From Chloroflexota bacterium (GTDB lineage Bacteria > Chloroflexota > Dehalococcoidia > Lucifugimonadales > Lucifugimonadaceae): DNA of 33,567 bases. Under the pieces are notes generated by a model. The model did no database searches. It was given only the letters and a program-made list of their open reading frames with translations, and was not told where the DNA came from. The position numbers were made by a program, and so were the translations under genes. This document shows positions 1 through 8,775 of this stretch, piece after piece. The stretch is taken from positions 1 through 33,567 of the forward strand of contig PBDR01000010.1 of assembly GCA_002717385.1 (NCBI GenBank). Reading direction: 5' to 3'. The first letter of the stretch is position 1. Every line of letters starts with the position of its first letter.

Positions 1-438
1 TGCTCCATAGCTGAATTTAATAGAATCAAAAATAAAAAATTCTACTTCAGGTCCCCAGTAAGATATATCTCCTACACCAGAGGATTTTAGGTGCGCAGCA
101 GCTTTTTTTGCAATATTTCTCGGGTCTCTAGAATAATCTTTACCTGTTTTAGGGTCTCTAATATCTGCAATTACTGTAACTGTTCCATCTTGAAAAGGAT
201 CTACAGCAATAGTGTTTGCATCTGGAACTAGTAACATGTCAGATTCTTCAATTGATTGAAATCCTCTTATACTAGATCCGTCAAATCCTGTACCTTTTGT
301 AAATAAATCATCAGTTACCTCACTTTTAGGAACAGCAACATGTTGCCAAGTTCCAGGAAGATCTGTAAATTTTATATCTAAAATATCACAACCGTTTTCT
401 TTCATTAATTCGATAACCGGATCTGATTCGTTAGCCAT
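1..438 (-). CDS. glnA: Glutamine synthetase type I, N-terminal 146 residues (runs off left edge)
   Basis: Makes glutamine from glutamate, ammonia and ATP in the cytoplasm. The visible 146 residues cover the N-terminal beta-grasp domain and the start of the catalytic domain. I see the loop GFDGSSIRGF near residues 55-64 and, near residue 130, WGPEVEFF, whose two glutamates are metal ligands in the family. The start is the ATG at 436-438, preceded by AAGGAG at 445-450. The C-terminal two thirds, including any adenylylation tyrosine, lie outside the window, so regulation by adenylylation cannot be judged. It has its own 153-base upstream gap, so it is probably transcribed separately from the oxidoreductase gene before it. 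Confidence 0.95.
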   Translation of the reverse strand, partial: MANESDPVIELMKENGCDILDIKFTDLPGTWQHVAVPKSEVTDDLFTKGTGFDGSSIRGFQSIEESDMLLVPDANTIAVDPFQDGTVTVIADIRDPKTGKDYSRDPRNIAKKAAAHLKSSGVGDISYWGPEVEFFIFDSIKFSYGA

Positions 439-465
439 ACCATTCTCCTTATAATTTTCAGGTTT

Positions 466-495
466 TATAAACTACTAAACACAAATTATTGTAAA
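466..495 (-). promoter_or_regulatory. Possible sigma-70-type promoter for glnA
   Basis: On the minus strand a TTTACA hexamer (490-495) and TTTATA (466-471) are separated by 18 bases, giving a leader of roughly 20-25 bases before the glnA start. Only partial consensus matches in AT-rich DNA, so this is tentative. Confidence 0.3.
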
Positions 496-591
496 AATTA
501 TCTACTAATACTACTAAGGTTACATTATGAATGTTTCAGTTGTATTTCGCAATAAAATTAGGAATAATCTTCAAATTATTAGTTTCTAATT

Positions 592-1611
592 TTAAAATTG
601 CTCTGGTATCCTTCCTGTGGCTCTTAGTAAAGTTTCTTGAACTAGAAGTTCGTGTGCATACGAACGTAGAGGTTTTGATTCGCCTTTAATATTTCTTATA
701 AATTCTGCAAACGTATCAACGTATCTAGGGGTATCTTTAATTGGGATTATTGACACTCCTTTTTCGAACCCATTTTTTGTTTCATTTAAGCATAGGTGTA
801 TATTTTTTGCTGGTTCAAAAGGTTCCATAATGGCTGAACCTTCTGTTCCATAAACTTCAAATCTTCTCGCGGTTGGTTGAATTTCAATTGCTGAAATATC
901 TATAATAGCCAACGCTTTATCATACTCACAGATCGCAATAGTGTTATCCATGAAATTTTTACTTTCTGAATATGTATTTTGCAAAAAATTTGTAATTTTA
1001 TTTGGTCTGCCTAGAATCCATACGATTTGATCTAGCATATGTCCTGCTAAATCATATAATATGCCACCTTTATGAACAGAAATTCCTTTACGAGAATTAA
1101 CATTATCTGGTTTGTTTTCCGGGATCCAAGTTGACATATGAGCTCGGATTTGAAAAATTTTACCTAGAAGCCCTGATTTTACCCAATCTGAAATCATCAT
1201 AAACCCTTGATGTTTTCTAAACATGTATCCCATTTGCAGATGTAATGAGTTTTTTTGAGCCAAGGCAAGGATTTTTTTAAATTGGATATAATTTTCTCCA
1301 GCTGGTTTATCATAGAAAACATGTTTATTTGCGCTAATCAGTTTTTCTGTATGGGATAAACTTTCAAAATTTCCACCTTCTGAAGTCACGGCAAGAATTG
1401 ATTTATCATCTAGTATTATATTGGGATCTTCAATCCAAGAAATTTGTTTCCATATCAGATCATTACTCTTTTCTAATTTTTTTTGCTGATATGAATCAGG
1501 TTCCCAAACGCCAATGACTCTTACTTCTGGGTGTGCAAGCATTACTTGTAGAACACCTTTGGCATGACCGTGCTTTGTTCCGAATTGGGCTACATTAATT
1601 TTTTCTGACAT
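592..1611 (-). CDS. Gfo/Idh/MocA-family NAD(P)-dependent oxidoreductase
   Basis: 339 residues: an N-terminal Rossmann domain (about 1-125) and a C-terminal alpha/beta domain (about 130-335). The family oxidises or reduces sugars and related polyols. The usual glycine-rich loop GxGxxG is replaced by FGTKHGHA (residues 10-17), and the EKP cofactor/catalytic motif reads DKP (101-103). The later motif GGILYDLAGHMLDQ carries the histidine/aspartate pair typical of the catalytic helix. The ATG at 1609-1611 has no clear ribosome site. The gene begins 28 bases after trpF on the same strand, so it may be the last gene of the trp operon, although no link to tryptophan is evident. Substrate unknown; family assignment is firm. 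Confidence 0.85.
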   Translation of the reverse strand: MSEKINVAQFGTKHGHAKGVLQVMLAHPEVRVIGVWEPDSYQQKKLEKSNDLIWKQISWIEDPNIILDDKSILAVTSEGGNFESLSHTEKLISANKHVFYDKPAGENYIQFKKILALAQKNSLHLQMGYMFRKHQGFMMISDWVKSGLLGKIFQIRAHMSTWIPENKPDNVNSRKGISVHKGGILYDLAGHMLDQIVWILGRPNKITNFLQNTYSESKNFMDNTIAICEYDKALAIIDISAIEIQPTARRFEVYGTEGSAIMEPFEPAKNIHLCLNETKNGFEKGVSIIPIKDTPRYVDTFAEFIRNIKGESKPLRSYAHELLVQETLLRATGRIPEQF

Positions 1612-1639
1612 TTTAGGATAAAAATATAATTTTATTGTT

Positions 1640-2278
1640 TTAGTTTATTGACTTTATTTTTCTTATAAAAGAAGTGATTAGTTTCGAGTTTTTTTCTCCG
1701 TTTGATTCAACTCCACTTGAAACATCAATCCCCCAAGGGCTACAGGTTTTTATTGCTAAATCAATATTGTTATTGTTCAATCCGCCAGCAAGAAAAGTGT
1801 TTTTTCTTTGTGCAATTCCATCAGCTAAATTCCAATCAAAACTGGTTCCAGTTCCACCCAAAGAATTTTTTTCATAAGTATCAAGTAATACACCTATATT
1901 TTCACGTAATAAATCAGAGGTTTTGTTTGCAAGAAATTCTTTTTTTTCATTATTTTTAATTCTAATTTGTTTGAAGATTTTGATAGGAATATTATCAAAA
2001 AAATCCTTATCTTCATTTCCACAAAGTTGTATACAATCAAGATTAAGGTAATCTATAGTTTTTAGTACATATTCCAATTTTTGATTTCTAAACAACCCTA
2101 CAATCTTAGGTCGGTTTTTAATCTTTTTAACATAATCCGTTATTTTTTTAGCTTGAGGAATAGAAATTTTTCTTTTTACCCCATCAACAAAAACCAAACC
2201 AATATAATCAGCTTCTTCTTCTATTACGGTTTTTGAGGCTTCTACAGTTTTTATTCCGCAAATCTTAATCTTGGTCAT
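1640..2278 (-). CDS. trpF: Phosphoribosylanthranilate isomerase
   Basis: Third step of tryptophan synthesis: Amadori rearrangement of phosphoribosylanthranilate to CdRP. A 212-residue (beta-alpha)8 protein. The ATG at 2276-2278 is chosen because it places the catalytic cysteine at residue 7 (KICGIK), as in E. coli TrpF; a TTG four codons upstream (2290) would add only four residues. The catalytic aspartate is D133 (LLDTYEKNSLGGTG). Phosphate-binding motifs LAGGLN and GIDVSSGVES are present. The start overlaps the end of trpC by 14 bases, which suggests translational coupling. Length is normal for a monofunctional TrpF. Confidence 0.95.
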   Translation of the reverse strand: MTKIKICGIKTVEASKTVIEEEADYIGLVFVDGVKRKISIPQAKKITDYVKKIKNRPKIVGLFRNQKLEYVLKTIDYLNLDCIQLCGNEDKDFFDNIPIKIFKQIRIKNNEKKEFLANKTSDLLRENIGVLLDTYEKNSLGGTGTSFDWNLADGIAQRKNTFLAGGLNNNNIDLAIKTCSPWGIDVSSGVESNGEKNSKLITSFIRKIKSIN

Positions 2279-3086
2279 GATTTTTTCCAAGATTTATATT
2301 AGAAATTTTTGAAGTTAGATCAAAAGGAGAACGTGATTTCATTAAAGCTTCACCAACTAATACTGCATCTGCGCCCATTTCGTACATGAGTTTAACGTCT
2401 TCAGAATTTTTCATGCCACTTTCTGCAACTTTTAAACAAGATTTTGGGATTTGTTTTGATAGAGATTCAAAAACAGATAAGTCAGTTTTTAAAGTTTTTA
2501 AATTTCTGTTATTTATACCTATTAATCTGGGAGATAATTTCATTGCAAGTTCTAATTCAGGTTCATCAAAGACTTCTACTAATACATCCATTCCAAGGTC
2601 ATGCGATAAACGATAAAAGAATTTATATGATTTTTCATCTAGTATAGCTATTATTAATAAAATTGCATCAGCCCCAGCACATCTAGCTTCATATATCTGA
2701 TATTCGTCTATTATAAAATCTTTACGAAGCACGGGGATAAAATATTTATGTGCTTTTTCTGCTGCAAATTTCAAGTCTTTGATATCACCATTAAAATAAT
2801 CTTTTTCAGTTAACACAGACAAAGCACTAGCACCAGCGTCACAATATAATTTTGCTTTTTTTGACGGATTTAAATTTGCATCTAATACTCCGGCAGAAGG
2901 TGAAGATCGTTTCATTTCAGCTATTAAAGCTGGTTTATTGCTGTTATAAATTTTTTCTATTAGACTGAAGATTTTAGGCATTTTTTGAGATTTTTTTTGA
3001 AGAAAATCCAGAGGAATATCATCATTAGATTTCTTAATAGAAATTTTTCTTTTATTTACTATTTTTTCAAGGATTGTTTTGTTCAT
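2265..3086 (-). CDS. trpC: Indole-3-glycerol phosphate synthase
   Basis: Fourth step of tryptophan synthesis, converting CdRP to indole-3-glycerol phosphate. 273 residues, a single TIM barrel not fused to TrpF. The catalytic set is visible: K59 in MKRSSPS, K122 in RKDF, E171 in VEVFDE, the asparagine-rich stretch INNRNL (191-196), E222 in VAESG, and the phosphate-binding ADAVLVGEAL near the end. The ATG at 3084-3086 begins seven bases after the trpD stop and has no clear Shine-Dalgarno site, so it probably relies on coupling to trpD. Its 3' end overlaps trpF. Confidence 0.96.
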   Translation of the reverse strand: MNKTILEKIVNKRKISIKKSNDDIPLDFLQKKSQKMPKIFSLIEKIYNSNKPALIAEMKRSSPSAGVLDANLNPSKKAKLYCDAGASALSVLTEKDYFNGDIKDLKFAAEKAHKYFIPVLRKDFIIDEYQIYEARCAGADAILLIIAILDEKSYKFFYRLSHDLGMDVLVEVFDEPELELAMKLSPRLIGINNRNLKTLKTDLSVFESLSKQIPKSCLKVAESGMKNSEDVKLMYEMGADAVLVGEALMKSRSPFDLTSKISNINLGKNHDQD

Positions 3087-3093
3087 TTTTTGA

Positions 3094-4137
3094 TTATTGA
3101 GTTGATGATATTTCTATTAACTTATTGAGTTTATGTTTTGCAGCACCAGAATCAATTGAATCTGCAGCAATAATAGCAGCATCTTGGAATGAATTGGAAA
3201 AACCTGAAATATATATAGCTGAAGCTGCATTTATAATTACACAATTTCTTCTTGAAGTTTCAGGAGAAGAGAGATTGTTTTTTTCTGCTCCAGCTCCATC
3301 AAAAATCTTTTTAATGATTTCCGCGCTTTCTTCTGATGATTTTGTAATTAGATGAGACCTTTTTCCCTCGGGTAATCCAAAATCAGAAGCCCTAGTTCTT
3401 CTTCGTTTAACGTTATTTTTATTTACTTGAAAAAGTGTTGTGTCACCTTCAATATCTATTTCATCTGACCCAGAAATCGAGTTAACCACCAGTGAGTGTT
3501 CTGTTTTTAAAATTTTTAAAGTTTTTGCAATTTTTTCCGCATTATCAATATTTGCAGCTCCTACAACTTGTCTTTTTACGCCTGCAGGATTAGTGAGCGG
3601 TCCTAGAAGATTGAAAATTGTTCTTATTCCTATTTGTGGTCTCAAAGGACCTGCAAATTTCATTGAAGGATGAAATATTTGTGCGAACATAAAACCTATT
3701 CCAATTTCTTCTATACATTTTTTAACATTAATTGCATCCAATGATATTTTTACTCCCAATTTTTCCAATACATCAGCACTACCACTGGATCCTGACATTG
3801 CTCTATTACCGTGTTTGGCAACAGGAATTCCTACTCCTGCAACAACAAATGCTACAGCGGTAGAAATATTGAACCAACCTTTCCCATCTCCACCTGTACC
3901 ACAAGTATCAATAACTGGTAATTTTGTTGTTACATTAAGAGACAATGTCCTCATAGTTTCCGCCATTCCGGCAATTTCTTCGGGTGTTTCACCTTTCATT
4001 CTTAATGCAGTCACAAAAGCTCCAAATTGTGCAGGGGTTATTTCATCATTCATAATTTGATACATTATTTTAGATGTGTCGGTTTTAGAAATGCTATTTT
4101 TGTTGACGAGGAGTTCTATTGCTTCTTTAATATTCAT
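3094..4137 (-). CDS. trpD: Anthranilate phosphoribosyltransferase
   Basis: Second step of tryptophan synthesis: transfers the phosphoribosyl group of PRPP to anthranilate. 347 residues, normal length for a monofunctional TrpD not fused to TrpG. The PRPP-binding loop GTGGD is at 80-84, KHGN at 108-111, SGSAD at 117-121, and the acidic Mg pair D225/E226 sits in GSDEID. The helical N-terminal domain (1-65) precedes the alpha/beta domain. The ATG at 4135-4137 has a good GAGGT ribosome site five bases upstream. It lies 12 bases after trpG in the same operon. Confidence 0.96.
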   Translation of the reverse strand: MNIKEAIELLVNKNSISKTDTSKIMYQIMNDEITPAQFGAFVTALRMKGETPEEIAGMAETMRTLSLNVTTKLPVIDTCGTGGDGKGWFNISTAVAFVVAGVGIPVAKHGNRAMSGSSGSADVLEKLGVKISLDAINVKKCIEEIGIGFMFAQIFHPSMKFAGPLRPQIGIRTIFNLLGPLTNPAGVKRQVVGAANIDNAEKIAKTLKILKTEHSLVVNSISGSDEIDIEGDTTLFQVNKNNVKRRRTRASDFGLPEGKRSHLITKSSEESAEIIKKIFDGAGAEKNNLSSPETSRRNCVIINAASAIYISGFSNSFQDAAIIAADSIDSGAAKHKLNKLIEISSTQ

Positions 4138-4149
4138 TTTTTACCTCTA

Positions 4150-4716
4150 TTATTTAGAATCTAAAAAATTTTTCAAAATTTTTTTTCCTGCTAAAGTGAG
4201 AATTGATTCGGGATGAAATTGGACTCCTTCAATGGAAAATTTTTTATGCCGAATACCCATTATAATTCCATTATTTGTCCATGATGAAATGGTAAAGTCT
4301 TTAGGAATTTGTGATTTTTTTACTGATAAAGAATGATATCTAACGGCCTCAAAAGGGTTATCTATATTTTGATAGACACCTTTTCCATCATGATGAATCA
4401 TTGATGTTTTTCCATGACGAATCTCTCCTGCGTTTTCTATAACGCCACCAAAAGCCTGTGCTATACATTGGTGACCTAGGCAAACTCCTAAAATAGGAAC
4501 TTTACCTGCGAAAGATTTTGCTACACCTACTGATATACCTGCATTATTTGGATTTGATGGTCCAGGAGAAATTACTATTTTTTCTGGTTTTAAGTCAGCT
4601 ACTTGTTCGATTGTTAGAGCATCGTTTCTTACTACTTTAACTTCAGAACCAAGTTCTGATAAGTATTGAAATAAGTTATATGTAAAACTATCGTAATTAT
4701 CTATAAGCAATAACAT
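4150..4716 (-). CDS. trpG: Anthranilate synthase component II, glutamine amidotransferase
   Basis: Class I glutamine amidotransferase that supplies ammonia to a chorismate-using partner. 188 residues. The triad is visible: C79 in GVCLGHQ, H168 and E170 in QFHPES; the oxyanion region PGPSNP is at 51-56. The start ATG overlaps the TAA of the preceding trpE-like gene (TAATG), a classic coupled junction that favours 1:1 synthesis with it. With two component I-like genes upstream and only one amidotransferase here, TrpG may serve both (inference), as amphibolic PabA/TrpG proteins do in other bacteria. Confidence 0.95.
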   Translation of the reverse strand: MLLLIDNYDSFTYNLFQYLSELGSEVKVVRNDALTIEQVADLKPEKIVISPGPSNPNNAGISVGVAKSFAGKVPILGVCLGHQCIAQAFGGVIENAGEIRHGKTSMIHHDGKGVYQNIDNPFEAVRYHSLSVKKSQIPKDFTISSWTNNGIIMGIRHKKFSIEGVQFHPESILTLAGKKILKNFLDSK

Positions 4717-6140
4717 TATTTGTTTTTCCTATATGTATCTGATTTTTTATTAGCAATTTTAATTGCTTCCAAACATGCTTTAATTTTATATTCTGTTTCT
4801 TCATATTCTCTTGAAGGTGAAGATTCTGATACTATTCCAGATCCTCCATGTACATGAGCTTTGTTCTTTTTTATTATTATAGACCTGATCAAGGTTCCTG
4901 TATCTATATTATTAATATTTTCAAACCAACCTACAGCCCCACAGTAAGGTCCTCTGCCTTCAGGTTCTAGTTCCGCGGCCATTTGAATAGCTCTAATTTT
5001 TGGTGCCCCTGTTAAAGTTCCTATTGGAAATCCCGCTTTTAGAGCATCGATTCCAGAAAAATTTTCTTTTAAAATTCCTGAAACCTTCGACACTAAATGC
5101 ATTACGTGAGAATATCTCTCGACAGACATGAAATTTTCTACTTTTACTGTTCCTGGAGTACAAACTTTTCCTAAATCGTTACGAGCTAAATCTACTAGCA
5201 TCAAATGTTCCGAATTTTCTTTTTCAGAAGCCAACATATTTTTTTCATTTATTTTATCTTTTTGAGGAATTAAAGCCCTAGGATATGTTCCTGCAATGGG
5301 ATGAATTTCAGTTTTTTTATTTTTTGTTTTCGACATAAGTTCTGGTGAAGCCCCAATAATTTGGAAATCCCCAAAATTCAAAAAATAAGTATATGGAGAA
5401 AAATTTATCTTTTTTAACTCAAAATAAATTAAATCAGGATTACAATGAATTTTAATTTCACTTCTACGTGAAAGAACAACTTGAATTAATTCTCCATTAT
5501 TAATTTCATTGATAGCGGTAGAAATCATTTTCTTGAATTTTTTATTAGACATATTTGATTTATGAATATATGAATTTGTTTTTTTAGGGTATATTTTTTT
5601 TTGGTTACTATTTAGTATCTTTTTCTTAATTTCCAATTGTCTTTTTTTTAAATATTCTTCTGCACGATTTTCTTCTTTTTTTATTATTAGATATATTATT
5701 TTTTTTTTATCATCAAAAACTAACAATTCTTTAGCAAAAATAAATCCAGATTCAGGAGTGTAGATTTTACTTGTTTTGATATTTTTTATCGAAGGTTCAA
5801 TATATTTAAAACATTCATAACTTAGATATCCAAAAGCTCCAGAAAAATAAATTTCTTTTATACATTCAGGATTAGAAATTGTAGTGGAATTTTTACGTGA
5901 TAAAAGTTCATCATTTATTAATTTAAAAGGATCTATTTCACCTAAATTTTCTCTTTTTCCAGTGCGTAAAATTTTTTCAGTAGATATACATACATATCCC
6001 ATTCTATTTTCTTTATTTATTGATGTGTTTTGTTCAAAAATAAAACTAGGGGTATGTTTTTGATTGAATAAATTATGTGCTTGATATGGTGATATTCCAG
6101 GATTATGGAAACTATCAACATAGAAAACATTTTTTTTCAT
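4716..6140 (-). CDS. Second anthranilate synthase component I-like chorismate-binding enzyme
   Basis: 474 residues. The C-terminal half (about 195-465) is a clear chorismate-binding domain: HPIAGT at 280-285, [18 protein letters not shown] and a final EYEET helix. A283 sits where ADC synthases (PabB) usually carry the lysine of PIKGT, so it looks more like anthranilate synthase than PabB. The N-terminal domain is poorly conserved: where TrpE has the tryptophan-sensing LLES, this protein reads IFEQ (34-37), and the TRPRG after PIAG becomes TYPRA. Residues 140-200 are lysine-rich. The ATG follows the trpE stop with no gap. It could be a feedback-insensitive anthranilate synthase, a divergent PabB, or a partner subunit. 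Catalytic class is likely, exact product uncertain. Confidence 0.8.
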   Translation of the reverse strand: MKKNVFYVDSFHNPGISPYQAHNLFNQKHTPSFIFEQNTSINKENRMGYVCISTEKILRTGKRENLGEIDPFKLINDELLSRKNSTTISNPECIKEIYFSGAFGYLSYECFKYIEPSIKNIKTSKIYTPESGFIFAKELLVFDDKKKIIYLIIKKEENRAEEYLKKRQLEIKKKILNSNQKKIYPKKTNSYIHKSNMSNKKFKKMISTAINEINNGELIQVVLSRRSEIKIHCNPDLIYFELKKINFSPYTYFLNFGDFQIIGASPELMSKTKNKKTEIHPIAGTYPRALIPQKDKINEKNMLASEKENSEHLMLVDLARNDLGKVCTPGTVKVENFMSVERYSHVMHLVSKVSGILKENFSGIDALKAGFPIGTLTGAPKIRAIQMAAELEPEGRGPYCGAVGWFENINNIDTGTLIRSIIIKKNKAHVHGGSGIVSESSPSREYEETEYKIKACLEAIKIANKKSDTYRKNK

Positions 6141-7655
6141 TTATGAGTTTTCAGTATGCTCAATTGCTCTCATTAAAGGAGCCATTTTATGTAAAGTTTC
6201 TTCATATTCTGTTTGAGTATTTGAATCGGCAACAATTCCTCCACCTGCTTGTAGATAAGCTATACCATCTTTGAGTACCATAGTTCTCAAAGAAATAGCA
6301 GTATCCATATTTCCTGTGTAACTAAAATAACCTATTGCTCCGCTGTAAGGACCTCTTTTTTCTGGTTCATGTTTAGAAATCAATTGCATTGCTCTTATTT
6401 TTGGTGCACCTGATACTGTACCTGCAGGAAATCCAGATTTTAGAGCATCAAATGCATCATATTTTTCAGACAGATCTCCAGTTACATGAGAAACAATATG
6501 CATTACATGAGAGTATTTTTCTATTTCCATTTTTTGTGTAATATTAACTGTTCCAGGTATTGAAACTTTTCCAATATCATTTCTACCTAAATCAAGCAAC
6601 ATCACATGTTCCGCAACTTCCTTTTCATCATTAAGTAATTCAATTTCTAGGCGATCATCTTCCTTTTTTGTTTTTCCTCTAGGCCTTGTTCCTGCGATAG
6701 GGTGTACAGCTATTTTATTATCAATTACTTGAACTAATAATTCTGGAGAAGCTCCTATAATTTCAAAACCATCCATTTCCAAATAAAACATATATGGGGA
6801 AGGATTGATCATTCTAAGGGACCTATATAAATCAAAAGGTTTAACAGATGTTTTACGTTTAATCCTTTGAGAGAGTACTACTTGAATAATTTCTCCTTCA
6901 TTTATTGATTTTTTACATGATTCAACCATCTGATCATATGATTCGCGCGACATATTTGGAGTGTACGATTTGTTAATAGTGGAATGTTTTTTGTCAAATA
7001 TTGAGGAATCTATTTGGAAATCACTATTACTGCTGATAGGGACAATTTTTTTTCCTTGTAAATTTGTTGGAATATCCAAGGTTAATTTTTTTATAAGATA
7101 TTGGATCTTTTTAGTAGTTTTTTTATAATGATCTTCTTCTGATTTAGTTATATCAGCATGTGCAACCACAAAAATACTATTTCTTACGTGATCAAAAATT
7201 AATAATGAATCCGTTAACATGAATATTGATTCTGGGAGACCTATTCCTGAAGATTCTGGGCTAATTGGAGGAACGCTTTTTTCAAAATAACTGATCACGT
7301 CATATGCTAAATATCCAACTAATCCTCCGTGAAATTTGGGTAAGCCATCTACATTAGCATATTTAATTTTTGACATCCTTTTTTTTAATAAATCTAAAGG
7401 ATTGACTTTTCCAATTTCGGTACCTTCACCAGTTACAATAATCTCAGAAGGTTCAGTTCCAATAAAAGAGTATCTCGCTAAGTTTTCACCTCCCTGTACA
7501 GATTCCAATAAAAATGAATATGGACCTTCAACTGTTTTTAGATAGGCTGATACTGGAGTTTCAAGATCTGCTGAAATTTCTGTATAGACGGGGATTAGAT
7601 TATATGTCTTTTTTAATTTTTCAAACGTCTCTATATTTGGAGTATATTCAATCAT
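6141..7655 (-). CDS. trpE: Anthranilate synthase component I
   Basis: Committed step of tryptophan synthesis: chorismate plus ammonia (from TrpG) gives anthranilate. 504 residues, typical length. The N-terminal domain has the tryptophan-binding LLES at 49-52, so ordinary feedback inhibition is expected. The catalytic domain shows HPIAGTRPRG from 318, YSHVMH, GTVSGAPKIRAMQ, LQAGGGIVADS and the YEET metal/chorismate region near the C-terminus. The ATG at 7653-7655 lies one base from the trpS stop. It is the more canonical of the two component I genes and is read just before its paralogue. Confidence 0.96.
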   Translation of the reverse strand: MIEYTPNIETFEKLKKTYNLIPVYTEISADLETPVSAYLKTVEGPYSFLLESVQGGENLARYSFIGTEPSEIIVTGEGTEIGKVNPLDLLKKRMSKIKYANVDGLPKFHGGLVGYLAYDVISYFEKSVPPISPESSGIGLPESIFMLTDSLLIFDHVRNSIFVVAHADITKSEEDHYKKTTKKIQYLIKKLTLDIPTNLQGKKIVPISSNSDFQIDSSIFDKKHSTINKSYTPNMSRESYDQMVESCKKSINEGEIIQVVLSQRIKRKTSVKPFDLYRSLRMINPSPYMFYLEMDGFEIIGASPELLVQVIDNKIAVHPIAGTRPRGKTKKEDDRLEIELLNDEKEVAEHVMLLDLGRNDIGKVSIPGTVNITQKMEIEKYSHVMHIVSHVTGDLSEKYDAFDALKSGFPAGTVSGAPKIRAMQLISKHEPEKRGPYSGAIGYFSYTGNMDTAISLRTMVLKDGIAYLQAGGGIVADSNTQTEYEETLHKMAPLMRAIEHTENS

Positions 7656-7656
7656 T

Positions 7657-8673
7657 TTATTCTTTAATGTAATCAGCTATTTTCATATGTTCTCTTACCA
7701 TTTTCATAGTTTCAGAAGCAATATTTCTTGTTTTATTAATTCCTGACATTAGCGAATCTTCTACCAAAGGCATATTTGATTTTAATTCTTTTCTTCTATT
7801 ACGTATAGGATCAAGAAATTTATTGATAGATTCTGCTAATGCATTTTTTATTTCTACATCGCCAATTTTCCCTTGCTGATACCTGTTTTTGAAATGATTT
7901 ATCTGGTCTAAATCTGTATTAAAAGCATCATGATATTGGAATACCGGGTTCCCTTCTATTTTTCCAGGAATATCTGCACGAATTCTATTTGGGTCAGTGA
8001 ACATACTTTTAACTTTTTTATTCACGGTATTTTCATCATCGGATAGCATTATGACATTTCCACGTGATTTACTCATTTTACCTTTTCCGTCAGTACCCAT
8101 TAATCTCCCAACTTTTCCAATTAATGTTTCAGGCTCAGGGAAAACATAACCAAACATTCTATTAAATTTTCTTGAAATTTCTCTAGTCATTTCAATATGA
8201 GGAGCCTGATCTTCGCCCACAGGGACTAAATGAGCTCTTGGGAGTAAAATATCAGCAACTTGACTCATTGGGTAATTATAAAAACCTACAGATCTTCTTT
8301 CAATTGGAAGTGATTCAAGTTCACTTTTAAGAGTAGGATTTCTTTCGAGCATACCTATGGGAGTGATAAAACTTAATAACATGGAAAGTTCAGCAAATTC
8401 AGGAACGTAACTTTGAATTACAAAAGAAGATTTATTCGGGTCTAACCCTATAGCCATCCAGTCTAAAGTAACTTCTAGAACGGATTCTCTAATTAATTCA
8501 ATATCATGCAAATGATCTCCCAAAGCTTGATAATCAGCAATTAGGAAATAGCAGTCGTATTTATTTTGTAGTTCTAGCCAATTTTTTAGAGCACCTACAT
8601 AATGTCCCAAATGTAACGCTCCAGTTGGTCTGATTCCTGTTAGGATTCTTTTTTTTTGATTTAAATTTGGCAA
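7657..8673 (-). CDS. trpS: Tryptophanyl-tRNA synthetase
   Basis: Charges tRNA-Trp with tryptophan. A 338-residue class I synthetase with the HIGH-type motif HLGH at 21-24 and KMSKS at 199-203; GEDQAPHIEMTR, typical of bacterial TrpRS, is also present. No ATG precedes the nucleotide-binding region, so the TTG at 8671-8673 is the probable start; it gives PNLNQKKRILTG before the first motif, the usual spacing. It is the first gene of the tryptophan operon, one base from trpE, so charging and synthesis capacity are co-expressed. Confidence 0.94.
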   Translation of the reverse strand: MPNLNQKKRILTGIRPTGALHLGHYVGALKNWLELQNKYDCYFLIADYQALGDHLHDIELIRESVLEVTLDWMAIGLDPNKSSFVIQSYVPEFAELSMLLSFITPIGMLERNPTLKSELESLPIERRSVGFYNYPMSQVADILLPRAHLVPVGEDQAPHIEMTREISRKFNRMFGYVFPEPETLIGKVGRLMGTDGKGKMSKSRGNVIMLSDDENTVNKKVKSMFTDPNRIRADIPGKIEGNPVFQYHDAFNTDLDQINHFKNRYQQGKIGDVEIKNALAESINKFLDPIRNRRKELKSNMPLVEDSLMSGINKTRNIASETMKMVREHMKIADYIKE

Positions 8674-8715
8674 TTTTTCTTTTTTGTATAAATCGATTTA
8701 TATTCAAAGGATATC

Positions 8716-8721
8716 ATTATA
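8716..8721 (-). promoter_or_regulatory. -10 element for the trpS-trp operon
   Basis: A perfect TATAAT on the minus strand, about 42 bases before the trpS TTG, which would give a leader of about 36 bases. No good -35 hexamer is visible at 17 bases. The leader is too short for a T-box or a leader-peptide attenuator. Confidence 0.4.
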
Positions 8722-8775
8722 CGGAAAAAAATTATTTATATATTTGATATTTGATGATATCTTCGAATATTGATC

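Noticed and set aside
1674-1959. Plus-strand open frames of 67 and 85 residues
   Set aside because: Both are antisense to trpF, whose catalytic residues are intact.
4716-6140. Calling the second trpE-like gene pabB outright
   Set aside because: It has PIAGT, not the PIKGT of most ADC synthases, and it is coupled to trpG; the product stays open.
8674-8775. T-box or tryptophan leader-peptide attenuator before trpS
   Set aside because: The gap is only about 100 bases and is shared with a divergent gene; there is no run of tryptophan codons and no terminator hairpin.
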